From Mesorhizobium sp. (GTDB lineage Bacteria > Pseudomonadota > Alphaproteobacteria > Rhizobiales > Rhizobiaceae), in contig SAQL01000015.1 in the NCBI GenBank assembly GCA_004020645.1, positions 1 to 64,000 on the forward strand: a stretch of DNA of 64,000 nt, read 5' to 3'. Numbering within the stretch: position 1 is the first letter of the stretch; each line of letters opens with the position of its first letter. The notes under the pieces were generated by a model, which did not search any database, was not told the DNA's origin, and was given only the letters and a program-made list of their open reading frames with translations. Made by a program: the position numbers and the translations under genes. Of the stretch, positions 15,805-24,824 are shown in pieces.

Positions 15805-17880
15805 CTAGGTGAAACCGCGGCGGATGCCGTATTGGTCGAGCTTGCGATAGAGCGTTGGCCGGGAGATACCGAGCCGCCGCGCGACCCGACTGAGATTGCC
15901 GCCCTCGGCTGCCAATGCGTTCTTCATCGCCTGGCGTTCCGCCTCGACGAGTGTGCCTCCAGGCAACTCGGCCGACAGGGTCTTACCATCATCGGACGTG
16001 GCGCTGGGCGCCGCGATTTCACCGGGGAGATCGTGGAGCCCGATATCTCGGCCCCGCGCCAGGACATGCAACCGCGCGATGAGGTTCTTCAGTTCGCGTA
16101 CATTGCCCGGCCAATGATAGGCGAGCAGGGCATCGAGCGCTTCTTGCGAAAATTCCAGCGGGTCGTCGCGCGCTGCGGTGGCGATCTGCCGGTTGAAATG
16201 TTCGACCAGCAGCAGCACATCCTCGCCGCGCTCGCGTAGCGGTGGAACAGTGATCGAAACCGCGCCAATTCGATAGTAGAGATCGCGGCGGAATCGGCCT
16301 GCGGCAATTTCGTGCTTGAGATCGCGATTGGTCGAGGCGACCAGGCGCACATCCACCGGGCGGCCCCGGCTGTCGCCAATGCGGTTGACCACGCGCTGTT
16401 CCAGGACACGCAGCAGAAACGGCTGGATCTCGAGCGGCAATTCGCCGATCTCGTCGAGACTGAGGACGCCGCCATGGGCGAGCTCGAAAACCCCCGGTTT
16501 GCCTTCACGCGAGGCGCCGGTAAAGGCGCCGGCGACATGGCCGAACAACTCGCTGCCGAACAGGTCCCTGGTGATCGCCCCGCAATTCATGGCGATGAAC
16601 GGATCGTTCGCCGTGCGCCGGCTGCCGGCATGGACAAGCCGCGCAAACAGCTCTTTCCCGACCCCTGTTTCACCTTCGACCAACAGCGATGTTACGCTGC
16701 TCGACCGGGCGACGCGGCAGGCGACGTCGATGGCGGCATGCAGCGCTTCGCTTTCGCCGACGATCATGGCGACAGCATCCTGAAGATGCTTGTTGACTTC
16801 CCGGTGGACCACCGTCGCACTGGTGACTGCCGGCACGGAGGGGAACACCAGCGCCGCGCCGCGGAGGTCGCCATCGAGCTTGAGCGGGGTGATATGGCAG
16901 GATCGCAGATGGGCCGGCAGCGCCCTGGCAAGGTCGGCTTCGGAGCCGGAGGATGGAAGGTTCATCAGCCAGCGGCCACGGCCTGGCTCCATCGGGCCGT
17001 CCATCATCTCAGTGGCCTCGCCATCAGGCACATTGTTGCAGAAGATGGCACGACCGCGGTGGTCGACGATTACCAGCCCGTCTTTTCGGCGGTAGCCGGG
17101 AGCCGATGAAATGAAAGCTTCGAGCAGGCGCGTGCGCTGTTCCTGCTGCTGTTCGGCCAATGCCTTTTCGATCTGCCGGGCTGTCGCGGCGACGAGCGCG
17201 GTGTTGTGCGGCCTGAAGATCGGCGAATAGCCTGACAGGTCGACCACACCGATGATCTTGCCGTCCAGCGGGTCGCGAATCGGCGCGCCGGCGCAGGTCC
17301 AGGATTTGATGCCGGCGCAGAAATGCTCGGCCGCATGCACGAAAGTCGGCTCGCCGGTCCACAGCGCCGTACCGATGCCGTTCGTCCCGACGGCATCCTC
17401 GTTCCATTTGCCGCCAATGGCGAGGTGGATATCCATGCCATCATGCAGCGTCTTCTTGTCGCCGATGGCGTCGATCAGCACGCCGTCGCTGTCGGCCAGA
17501 ACCAGCATCGCGCCGGTCCCGTCCAGTAACTGGCCAAGGGAGGCGAACGACCGCCGCGCCGCCGAAAGCAGTTCTGCATTGGCCCGAGTCAGATATTCGA
17601 TTGCGTCGCGATCACTGCTCAGCGGCGCTTCAATGCCTTGAGCGTTGATGCCGCCGGTGGCACTGCGATACCAGGAATCGTGAATGAGGGAGCGGACGTG
17701 GCTTGGGTGGACGGGATCGCCGGCGCATTTGGGCTCGTCAGCCAGAAAACTTTCCCAGGCGCGCATGGTGGCACGCTCGTCATAGTCGATGTTGCTCAGA
17801 GCCATTTGGCCGGTGGCCAGCGAAGTACGCGCCGGACGGGCATCGATTTTCATCTGATTGGGGGCTATCTCGCGTTTCAT
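15805..17880 (-). CDS. AcoR-like sigma-54 activator of the monooxygenase operon
   Basis: 691 residues. N-terminal GAF sensor (about 75-250) with the AcoR-type NEDAVGTNGIGTAL block, a linker, an AAA+ domain with Walker A GETGVGKE (403-410), the sigma-54 contact loop GAFTGA (451-456) and Walker B LSLDEIGE (473-480), and a C-terminal Fis-type helix-turn-helix (about 661-685, GISRPTLYRKL). It is an enhancer-binding protein that activates RpoN promoters. AcoR relatives respond to acetoin, acetone or small alcohols. The matching -24/-12 promoter is at 5741 and the likely binding site at 5646-5670. It is convergent to the operon. The operon's inducer is not readable from sequence. Confidence 0.92.
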   Translation of the reverse strand: MKREIAPNQMKIDARPARTSLATGQMALSNIDYDERATMRAWESFLADEPKCAGDPVHPSHVRSLIHDSWYRSATGGINAQGIEAPLSSDRDAIEYLTRANAELLSAARRSFASLGQLLDGTGAMLVLADSDGVLIDAIGDKKTLHDGMDIHLAIGGKWNEDAVGTNGIGTALWTGEPTFVHAAEHFCAGIKSWTCAGAPIRDPLDGKIIGVVDLSGYSPIFRPHNTALVAATARQIEKALAEQQQEQRTRLLEAFISSAPGYRRKDGLVIVDHRGRAIFCNNVPDGEATEMMDGPMEPGRGRWLMNLPSSGSEADLARALPAHLRSCHITPLKLDGDLRGAALVFPSVPAVTSATVVHREVNKHLQDAVAMIVGESEALHAAIDVACRVARSSSVTSLLVEGETGVGKELFARLVHAGSRRTANDPFIAMNCGAITRDLFGSELFGHVAGAFTGASREGKPGVFELAHGGVLSLDEIGELPLEIQPFLLRVLEQRVVNRIGDSRGRPVDVRLVASTNRDLKHEIAAGRFRRDLYYRIGAVSITVPPLRERGEDVLLLVEHFNRQIATAARDDPLEFSQEALDALLAYHWPGNVRELKNLIARLHVLARGRDIGLHDLPGEIAAPSATSDDGKTLSAELPGGTLVEAERQAMKNALAAEGGNLSRVARRLGISRPTLYRKLDQYGIRRGFT

Positions 17881-17983
17881 TCAGTCATCACAGAACCTTT
17901 GAGGTATGCCATGTCTGTATGCTGTCGTGTTCGTAGGCTGCCGCGAGTTGGACGTGAAGAAGCACGCCCAGGCGTGAGCCTGA

Positions 17984-18457
17984 TCAGTTGATGCCGAGTT
18001 TCGCGCCGATGTCGAAGGCAAGCTGTTCTTCGGTATAGTTGGCAGCGAGGCGGGATCCGTCCAGGTCGGCAAGCGCCTTGGCAACGGTTTCGTCAACCGG
18101 CGAGAAGAAGCCATTTTGCTTTGTTGCCAGCACGAAGACTTGGTCGCCGTCGCGGTCGCGGATATCGCCGATGTGATGAAGTTGACGGCCTGTATTCCGA
18201 TCCTTCGAAATGACCCGGCCGTTCATGGTGACTTGGATGGACGGCTTGGCCTCGGCCACCGGTGCCGCGCCGCCACCGACATGGATGATCAGGCCTTCCG
18301 CCTTCGGTTGCTGGCGTGGCTTTCGCGAAGCTGAATAGCCGCCGCCGCTGATCTGGTCGGCAAGGCGGACGATTGTCGAGCGGTTCTGCTCAATCAGTCG
18401 TTTGACCTGCATGTCCTCGCGCCGCGGGTCATCCCGCTTCGAGATAATTTCGACCAT
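17984..18457 (-). CDS. Hypothetical protein upstream of the activator
   Basis: 157 residues, ATG at 18457 preceded by GGGAGGATTC. It is soluble, basic at the N-terminus (EIISKRDDPRREDMQVKRLI) with a Gly/Ala linker, then a strand-rich middle (IQVTMNGRVISKDRNTGRQL) and a helical end. No signal peptide and no recognised family. It precedes the activator on the same strand with a gap of about 100 bases, so co-transcription with it is possible. A role in the monooxygenase regulon is a guess from position. Confidence 0.6.
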   Translation of the reverse strand: MVEIISKRDDPRREDMQVKRLIEQNRSTIVRLADQISGGGYSASRKPRQQPKAEGLIIHVGGGAAPVAEAKPSIQVTMNGRVISKDRNTGRQLHHIGDIRDRDGDQVFVLATKQNGFFSPVDETVAKALADLDGSRLAANYTEEQLAFDIGAKLGIN

Positions 18458-18650
18458 GAATCCTCCCAGATTCGCTCAGCGTCGCCGTCTATACGGCTCA
18501 TTCTTCTCTTGAGGTGAACCCTACACCGCCTCGGCAAAGTTCGCCATTGATATCACATAGCGCTAAAATTCAGGTCGCTGGTAGCAGGCGGCTGCTACAC
18601 GGGATTTTCCGGCACTGGGCGCGTTTGAGCAATGCCCGCGGATCAGGCTG

Positions 18651-18838
18651 CCTTGCTCTTCAATTCCGCGGCTTCGCCGTCGAGTGGTCGCCTGTCGCGC
18701 AGGTACTGCGCAGCATGGAGGCAAAGTTCGAGATATGGCCGTTGATCTCCAGCGCTTCGTCGTAAAGCGTCGATAGGAACTTAGGCGCCGTCATCCCCTG
18801 TCCATGGGCGATCTCGTCCAACAGCGAGGATTGCTCGT
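18651..18838 (-). pseudogene. Frameshifted fragment of an unknown protein
   Basis: Read leftward, one frame gives RNEQSSLLDEIAHGQGMTAP, KFLSTLYDEALEINGHISNF and then ASML. Coding quality then jumps to another frame, giving AAQYLRDRRPLDGEAAELKS and a stop. A one- or two-base indel near 18720 joins the two. It reads like the C-terminal 60-70 residues of a real protein with the start lost. I do not recognise the family. Confidence 0.4.
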
Positions 18839-18985
18839 TGCGTAGTTGTCAGTGCTGGACAGATACGTACACCATTGCGGTGCCGGACAACAACTCAGCT
18901 GGTTCGGAATCGAGCTTCGGGCAAGATCCGTGAGGGCGCACCATCGAACGTTTGCGTCGTCGACCGCCATTGAGGCGCGCAAAGC

Positions 18986-19079
18986 CTACGTGTAGCGTCC
19001 GTGGCGCTGCAGCACCTCGATCTGATAGCCGTCAGAGTCGGCCACGAAAAAGAAACGCGCAAGCAACTGCGGGTCCCAT
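18986..19079 (-). pseudogene. C-terminal relic of a glyoxalase I-like protein
   Basis: The leftward frame ending at the TAG (18986-18988) encodes ARFFFVADSDGYQIEVLQRH followed by GRYT. This is the hallmark C-terminus of lactoylglutathione lyase (VOC superfamily), including the metal-binding glutamate in IEVLQ. A stop codon about 30 residues upstream closes the frame, and no N-terminal half is visible, so only the end of the gene survives. Confidence 0.6.
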
Positions 19080-19440
19080 ATCTATCGTCGCTGGGAGGCC
19101 CAGCGTTACGAACAACCGCACTTTCGCGCCCGATGTCGATGGGCTGAGGGAGCCCTATTGTTCGGTCGGCAGCGGCTCATGGTCGGGAAGGTGATGGATG
19201 CGCTCCCCGGTGTTGGAGCTGATGTGCCAGAAGCGGGTGTGCCTGCTTCGATATAGGACTAGGAGCCCTCGGCCAGGCTCGTTGATCAACGGCGCAGTCC
19301 TTTCGGTCGGCGAAACTTTTCACCAGGTGGACTGTCTCAGCGTCAACCACAAAGGCAGGGGGGTCCGGACGAGGCGAGGCCCTGTTCCATCAAAGTCTAA
19401 CGACTGGGGAAACGCACTGGAAAGCACGTGCGGTAACAGT

Positions 19441-20040
19441 TGATTCAACCATTACTGGTATTTTGGAGGAGTGTGGTAGCGGCTCCGACAGTGGCGCGGG
19501 AAGGCGAATTGCCGGAGCCGCCAGCGCAGCCCGTTTGGGGGTTTGACCGCGCCGTCCTATTCTGGGACAGCGCGGTCAACGATTCGTTAAAATTGCCGGA
19601 ACTAATCAAGAGCATGCTAATTGAATCGCGGTTTTGCGAGTCAATGCATGCGTTTGAAGTTTGTCCCGCCACTAATGCCGATCTTGGTTGAGAAGCTTCC
19701 CGAAAGCGACGTGTGGGGCCGAGGAGGATTTGCGCCATGCTACGCTGCGGGACTTTTGGGACGATGACTAAATGCCGGAATGACCGCTAAACCGACAGTC
19801 GGAAGCGGACCATCCATTTGTCGCTGGCACAGAACGGGCGCAGTAGGGGGGCTCCCGCAGCCGACAATACGAGAGCCCCCTGAGAATGTTCAGCAAAGCA
19901 CGTCGGTTCTAAAATCGTGGAGCAGGTGAGATGTCCCCGTCCCGGAGTCCGCTGTGCCTACGTAGATATGAACATGATGGTCCGCGCCGGGCGGCTTTTA
20001 TATCGGCTCGGCTCGTGTCGGCAGCGCTCCTGATGCAGTT
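19441..20040. other. Gap without a firm gene
   Basis: Rightward and leftward frames of 80-100 codons overlap at 19440-19738, but neither shows a recognisable family or ribosome site. The stretch ends with the second copy of the DLRHATLRDFWDDD gene end (19718-19771). From about 19800 to 20040 I see nothing. Confidence 0.4.
19718..19771 (+). pseudogene. C-terminal relic ending LRHATLRDFWDDD
   Basis: Eighteen codons to a TAA encode AEEDLRHATLRDFWDDD, a diverged copy of the tail at 365-418. No upstream coding region with good support is attached. Family unknown. Confidence 0.35.
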
Positions 20041-20459
20041 ATGGAGGATCAGAAGTCGTCCGGGACAGGGGGCGGAACGCCGGTCGCTACGACATGGACG
20101 ACGCATGTTCCCAACACTGAAGTTCGCGACCCGTCAAGCCTAGTATCAATTTCCTCCGACCAGTTCACTCCGACTGTTAATGGTTGGGTCGAATGGGAGA
20201 TTAGATCCTATCCCATCTCTAGTTTCGGCTCACGCCTGCAAAACATCACCGATGGCACGACCGCCAGGATGGGTATGCTGGGTAACGGAAACAACGGGCC
20301 AAGCTCAGGTGCGACATCGACAGGCGGCGCGCCGGTCGTCGCCAGCAAGGCCTTTGCGATCCAGTACTACGCCTCGACCGCCCCGCGAACGGCCTTGGCC
20401 TGGCTCTTTCGCAGGGAACAGAAGTCTACGCCCGGGTGAAATTCTGGAGGACGACATGA
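20041..20459 (+). pseudogene. Tail-fibre C-terminus relic, copy of the prophage gene at 31889
   Basis: From about 20047 the DNA is closely similar to 32635-33045, the last third of the tail-fibre gene in the tRNA-Asn element. The N-terminal two thirds are absent. Near 20371 the sequence CTCGACCGCCCCGCGAAC is one base shorter than CTCGGTCGCCGTCGCGAAC in the element, which shifts the frame. It is a broken, older copy lying 3 kb outside the att-bounded element. Confidence 0.75.
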
Positions 20460-20853
20460 AATACGCCCGCATCATTGATGGCGTGGTGGATTCGATTTCG
20501 TACGATCTGCCCTATTTCGAAGGTGGCCCAGAGCCGGGATGGACAGAGGTTCCCGACGATGTTTTCGCCGGCTTTTCATTCGACGGTGAGAGTTTCACCG
20601 GCCCAGTGCCAACGCCGCCGCCTCGTCAGACAGTTCTGAAATCGCTTGTGCAGGCTCGTATAATCGAAGCTGGCAAGATGGCTTCCGCCTACGCCACCTT
20701 GACGCAAAAACCCGGTCTATTTCGCCCGCTGGTTTGCTCCAGATCGACCCGAGGTCTACTGCGACGAACCCGGACGCAATCCTGCTAGTCACGGCTCTTG
20801 GCCTCGACCCTGACGCGATTCTCGCGCCTATCGAGCCAGATAAATATTTCTAG
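20456..20853 (+). pseudogene. Relic of the 129-aa phage protein (copy of 33043)
   Basis: It begins like the intact gene (KYARIIDGVVDSISYDLPYF) and follows it closely to about residue 83. There a homopolymer of five A (ACGCAAAAACCC) replaces the four A of the intact copy, causing a +1 shift and early stop. Beyond the shift the original frame continues to an end encoding LAPIEPDKYF, which differs from the element's VISSI end. The relic therefore came from a related phage, not from a recent copy of the present element. Confidence 0.75.
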
Positions 20854-21289
20854 CGGGTGTGTTTCTCAAGCGGTACGCTCAGGCGAACCGTTTGACGTTA
20901 TCGGTTCAGCCTTTCCACCGTTTCGATAATGGCTTTTGCAAGCGCTTCGCCCCTCATGGACCGGTTCGGGACCATAGAGCAGCAGGACAGCTTCCTCGCT
21001 TGGCAGCACGCCGGCGGGGCAGGCCTGTTCGATGGCCGTTTTGGATCGTCTCTGGCGCTTCCACGGCATCCTCGCTGAGATGGTCGGCCCGACAGCCGCT
21101 GCGGAGTAGGCAACCGACCGCCGGGCCTAACCGGCGGGGGTGTGGGCGTGTCCGCCGGCTGGGACGAACAATAAGCCGTTTCATGCATCAATACTAATTT
21201 AGCAAAATGGTCACGTTCCGTTCCCCTAGCCGCCAGATCGGACGGACCTAGACTCGAATTTGTGCGTAAACCAGTGATTGCCGGCGGCC
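20854..21289. other. Gap without a firm gene
   Basis: Several short GC-rich frames on both strands, none with a recognisable motif or ribosome site. Nothing else seen. Confidence 0.4.
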
Positions 21290-21404
21290 CGGCTAGAATT
21301 TATTCCTCCGATGATGCCCACCTTGGTCGCCAAAGCCGCCCAAAGGCGACGACTGGATGCATGAAGCCAAGTTCGACGGCTACCGCTCCCAGATCATCGA
21401 TCAG
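21290..21404 (+). pseudogene. Fragment of a LigD-type ATP-dependent DNA ligase
   Basis: One frame reads EFIPPMMPTLVAK. After a one-base shift near 21333 it continues PPKGDDWMHEAKFDGYRSQI. This is the N-terminal nucleotidyl-transfer site of bacterial LigD ligase domains, whose KFDGYR holds the adenylated lysine. It is truncated on both sides, and the next gene starts 20 bases later. Rhizobia carry several ligD copies on accessory replicons, so this is a broken extra copy. Confidence 0.6.
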
Positions 21405-21421
21405 AATTGGAGGCTGCGCAA

Positions 21422-22342
21422 ATGAACCTCATTGAACAACTAGCTCGTAAACTAAGTCAGGATCGTCGCGCAATGGCGCTGATGGAAAAGCTAGCTGGGC
21501 AGTTAAGTAAAACCAAGCGTTTCAAGCTCGCGACCGAGCAACTCATCAGCCAAGAACGTCCCGGCAGCTCGGCCCGATTCATCCCCTTAGCCAGACACCA
21601 TAACGTCTTGTTTGTTTGTCCCTCCCAGTCAAAGAATGCCGCGCCGGTTCCACCTCAACATCTGTGGGAAGGATACGCCCAGACTGAATTAGACTATTTG
21701 AAATGCGGACAAGATGACGTGGCACAAATGCTTTGCATCCTCAATGAAGTCGGGCAATCGCCTATTCCGTTGACACGCGTGCTCGATCTCGGATGCGCCA
21801 GTGGCCGCATGCTGCGATTTCTTCCGCGAGACGAGACATCAGAGCATTGGGGCCTCGACATTAATGCCGAGCATATCGCCTGGTGCCAGGAACACCTTAA
21901 TCCGCCGATGCTCTTCGCAACCAACACCACAGCACCGCATCTTCCATTTGAAGACAGCACCTTCGACTTGGTTTACTGCGGATCGGTTTTCACGCATATA
22001 TCCGAATTGGCTGAGGCGTGGCTCCTCGAAGTCCGGCGCGTTCTCCGTCAGGACGGCTACGCATATATCACCATTCATACTCGGCAGACGATTGATCTTC
22101 TGCGAACGAAGTATCGCGATGATCCACTTTTCTCTGACCTACTTGCAGAACTGAACTCCAGCTTCGCCGAAAATAATCCTGATGGAGTCGAGTGGTCGGT
22201 GTTTACCTTCGGCGCTGACCCGAACTCTCAGGTGTTTTATGACGTCCCTTCCTTGGAGCGGCGGTGGGGCCGGATCATACCAGTTGTCGCTGTGAAGGAG
22301 CAGGCGCACGATCATCAGGCCGCAGTGGTTATGCGAAAATGA
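21422..22342 (+). CDS. Class I SAM-dependent methyltransferase
   Basis: 306 residues from the ATG at 21422; GGAGG nine bases upstream decides it over an in-frame TTG at 21407. Residues about 120-230 form a Rossmann methyltransferase domain (Methyltransf_11 type): motif I VLDLGCASGRMLRFL, acidic loop WGLDINAEHI, PHLPFEDSTFDLVYCGSVFT and LLEVRRVLRQDGYAYITIH. The N-terminal 90 residues are helical and basic. The C-terminus resembles methyltransferases of surface-glycan or phage-host modification genes. Substrate unknown. It is isolated among relics, with lower GC than the core, which suggests transfer. Confidence 0.8.
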   Translation: MNLIEQLARKLSQDRRAMALMEKLAGQLSKTKRFKLATEQLISQERPGSSARFIPLARHHNVLFVCPSQSKNAAPVPPQHLWEGYAQTELDYLKCGQDDVAQMLCILNEVGQSPIPLTRVLDLGCASGRMLRFLPRDETSEHWGLDINAEHIAWCQEHLNPPMLFATNTTAPHLPFEDSTFDLVYCGSVFTHISELAEAWLLEVRRVLRQDGYAYITIHTRQTIDLLRTKYRDDPLFSDLLAELNSSFAENNPDGVEWSVFTFGADPNSQVFYDVPSLERRWGRIIPVVAVKEQAHDHQAAVVMRK

Positions 22343-23321
22343 GATATACAGCCGCCGTGATGTCGAAGGAGCTTTATGACCCCACGGTCACGCTGAAGTT
22401 GCGGCGGGGCAGAACCAACTCGCGGACCAGTATCTGGAAACCCATACTGAACCAAAGGCAAAGGCCCCTGAACAGGGCTATTCGTGGGCCTGTGACAGGC
22501 GAGGGTGGAGTTGGGATGGTGGCGCAGTAGAAACGCCAACCATGGAGAGCCAACCTGTCGAAACAAGCAAGAAACGAAAACGACCTACTGACCAATGTGG
22601 TGCGGACTGCGATCAAATTGAAAGGTATCGAATGGACTTGCGCAGAGCTTCTCAGCTGCGAGACATCAACTCATTGAATCTTAGTCAAGGCTACGAGCTA
22701 GAGCTGCCGACAGTTGAGGTCATTCTGAACGACTTCGATCCAGCCGCGATAGCCGGGATCGCCAACACCATCCTTGGCGCGGCGCTTTCGTCTTAGTCTT
22801 CCAACCGAGCCCGCCCCGCCTAGCGCAGCCGAGACCTACGGCCACACCGGTACACAGGCGAAAGACTTGCACACGTCCTAGGGCTTCCCTGCAGACGAAG
22901 AAGGCCGCCTTGAGGGCGGCCTTCTTCGTTACCGCGAGGCCATCAAGAGAGTGACGACCGTTAGGACGAACCGGGCACTGACCCGAATTCTGATCCCCTT
23001 TCCGTACAGGACAATAACGTCCACGAGGGTGGCTCCTTGAGGGGGAGCCGGGAGCGCGCTACCGGCTTGCAATCCGGGAACGCAGATCGATCTGCAAATG
23101 GAATTGATTGCTGGGTTTGCCTTGTTCGCGGCGGTCGGCAGTGACGGCTAACGGCAAAAAGCGGATATCGGCGGCTGTCTGTATGCGGCGAATGGCCTAC
23201 CTCAGTTCGCCTTCGCACTCTCATGATTCGAGAACTTGTGCAATCGATACGATTTCCGAACCGGTGCCTAGAACGGTGCCCAGGACCGCAAATGCCAGCC
23301 TATTGGTTAGCCGGCTCTGCT
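22343..23321. other. Gap up to the element's left boundary
   Basis: A rightward 84-codon frame at 22542-22796 (ending PAAIAGIANTILGAALSS) is the only moderately ordered frame, and I cannot assign it. A strong hairpin lies at 22895-22929. From 22930 to 23321 I see no supported gene. The stretch joins the decayed accessory DNA to the left att site. Confidence 0.4.
22895..22929. terminator. Strong hairpin, possible bidirectional terminator
   Basis: ACGAAGAAGGCCGCC (22895-22909) and its perfect reverse complement at 22915-22929 form a 15-bp stem with a 5-base loop. The A/T-rich outer ends would give a short U tract in either direction. It could end transcription from the methyltransferase region. 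Confidence 0.55.
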
Positions 23322-23387
23322 CTAAGTGTTTGAAATTGTTGGCTCCCCGGGCCGGATTCGAACCAGCGACCAACCGGTTAACAGCCG
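23322..23387. repeat. Left attachment site (attL) of the tRNA-Asn element
   Basis: 66 bases identical to 35132-35197. It holds the 3' 48 bases of tRNA-Asn (read leftward, including the CCA) plus 18 bases of 3' flank. The next bases (CTCTAAGG) no longer match the tRNA, so this copy is only a partial gene. The integrase gene starts 160 bases further inside. Confidence 0.93.
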
Positions 23388-23518
23388 CTCTAAGGATAGC
23401 CAACCAGCGCACATTACCGGTTGTTCCGTGAATGCTTAAACCCTTGCTTTGCATAGCGTTCGCTTTTCCGCTTGCGCATTAGAGCATACTAGGGCTACAT
23501 AGGCAGGAGAGTTGATTT

Positions 23519-23536
23519 GTAGCCCTGATGTAGCCC
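23519..23536 (+). promoter_or_regulatory. Paired GTAGCCC site upstream of integrase
   Basis: GTAGCCCTGATGTAGCCC has two GTAGCCC blocks 11 bp apart, one helical turn, and ends ten bases before the integrase start. A half site in reverse (GGGCTACAT) lies at 23492-23500. The exact reverse complement occurs at 26759-26776 and a close version at 35072-35090. These may be integrase arm sites or operators for an element regulator. Confidence 0.6.
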
Positions 23537-23546
23537 GGAGGCCGAC

Positions 23547-24824
23547 GTGCCGAAAGTTTCCCTGACAGACTTTAAGGTCAAGAACCTGAAGCCGGCCGAC
23601 GCCGGCAAGCGTTATGACGTGATGGACGCTGACGTGAGGGGCTTCGGCATCCGCGTGAACGACAAGCGCGAGCGGACCTTCATCTACTACAGCCGCTTTC
23701 CCGGCAAGGCGGCGCCGGAGCGTAGGAGCATCGGGGAATATCCCGCGATCTCGCTGGAAGACGCCCGCAAGAAGGCTGGCGCATGGCGCGACCTCATCAA
23801 GAGCGGGATTGATCCGAAGGTGAGGGAAGAGGAGGCTCGGCAAGCAGAGCGTGCCGCCGCCACTCAAAAGCTCGACCGTGCCTTCGAAACGGTGTTGGAC
23901 CGGTTCATCAAGGCTCGCCGCCGTGATGGCATTCGCAAGGTCAGCGAGGATGAGAAGGACTTCAACCGGGAGTGTCTGCCGAAGTGGAAGGGCAGGGACG
24001 TTTCCAGCCTGACCATGGCTGACATCATGGAGGTGATCGAGGGCATTTCCAGCCGCGGCGCGCAGCGTCAGGCGCTCAACATGGCGCAGAAGATCGGCAC
24101 GTTCTTTTCGTGGTGTGTCGATGACGAGGTGATCGAGGTTTCACCCTTCCGCGCCAAAAAGGTCCGGACAGCCATCGGTGAAAAGGTGTCTCGCAACCGC
24201 GTCTTTACCGACAAGGAAATACAAGCCTTTTGGAAGGCGACAGAGAAATTGGACGTTGTTCCGCGCAGTGTCTATCGGCTCCTGCTCCTGACCGGCCAGC
24301 GCCTCAACGACATCGCACAGGCGTCATGGTCCGAAGTGGATCTGGAAAAGAAGGTGCTGACCATCCCGGCCGCTCGCTTCAAATCAGAGCGGGATCATGC
24401 CGTGCCTCTCACCGACGACGCGGTGGAGATCATCAAAGCGCTGCCCCGGTGGAAGAAATGCCCGTGGCTGTTCTCACTGGACGGCGAACACGTCGCCACG
24501 ATCGGTCACAAGCTAAAGCTTCGCGTTGATATGGCGATGGTTGCCGTCCTGAAGGAGGATGACGAGGAAGCTACCCTGTCGGCATGGGTCAACCACGATC
24601 TGCGGCGCACGGTTCGCACCCGTCTTTCCGAGCTGGACGTGATGGACGAGGTAGCCGAGGCTGTCATTGGCCACGTGCCTACGGCGCTTGTCAGGACGTA
24701 TAACCAGTCCGATCGCATGAAGGTGAAGCGGGACGCTTTAACGCGCTGGGAGGGTGCTCTGGCGGGCATTGTGGGGCTGCAGAAGACTAGCAACGTCGTT
24801 TCGATCAGAGAGGCAATGGCATGA
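23547..24824 (+). CDS. int: Tyrosine-type site-specific integrase
   Basis: 425 residues from a GTG at 23547 with CGGAGG upstream. N-terminal DUF4102 arm-binding domain (about 1-95: LTDFKVKNLKPADAGKRYDV), central SAM-like core-binding domain (about 105-195), then the catalytic domain with the Arg in LTGQRLNDIAQASW, HDLRRTVRTRL (H and second R), GH in IGHVPTALVRTYNQ and the nucleophile tyrosine in that last motif. P4/CP4-like integrases of this type use tRNA 3' ends, matching the att site 160 bases away. The stop overlaps the next start by ATGA. Confidence 0.95.
   Translation: MPKVSLTDFKVKNLKPADAGKRYDVMDADVRGFGIRVNDKRERTFIYYSRFPGKAAPERRSIGEYPAISLEDARKKAGAWRDLIKSGIDPKVREEEARQAERAAATQKLDRAFETVLDRFIKARRRDGIRKVSEDEKDFNRECLPKWKGRDVSSLTMADIMEVIEGISSRGAQRQALNMAQKIGTFFSWCVDDEVIEVSPFRAKKVRTAIGEKVSRNRVFTDKEIQAFWKATEKLDVVPRSVYRLLLLTGQRLNDIAQASWSEVDLEKKVLTIPAARFKSERDHAVPLTDDAVEIIKALPRWKKCPWLFSLDGEHVATIGHKLKLRVDMAMVAVLKEDDEEATLSAWVNHDLRRTVRTRLSELDVMDEVAEAVIGHVPTALVRTYNQSDRMKVKRDALTRWEGALAGIVGLQKTSNVVSIREAMA

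Larger units (their letters stand above)
18458..19440. other. Decayed stretch with gene relics
   Basis: No intact gene is supported. Two leftward relics are visible: a frameshifted fragment at about 18651-18838 and the end of a glyoxalase at 18986-19079. Remaining frames are short and unlike known proteins. The stretch probably represents old insertions and deletions at the edge of the catabolic cluster. Confidence 0.5.

Noticed and set aside
5901..18457. Insertion sequence ends around the monooxygenase cluster
   Set aside because: No transposase, terminal inverted repeats or target duplications could be recognised at either side.
23341..23400. Second tRNA-Asn at the left att site
   Set aside because: Only the 3' 48 bases are present; the bases beyond 23387 do not complete the anticodon stem, D arm or 5' acceptor.
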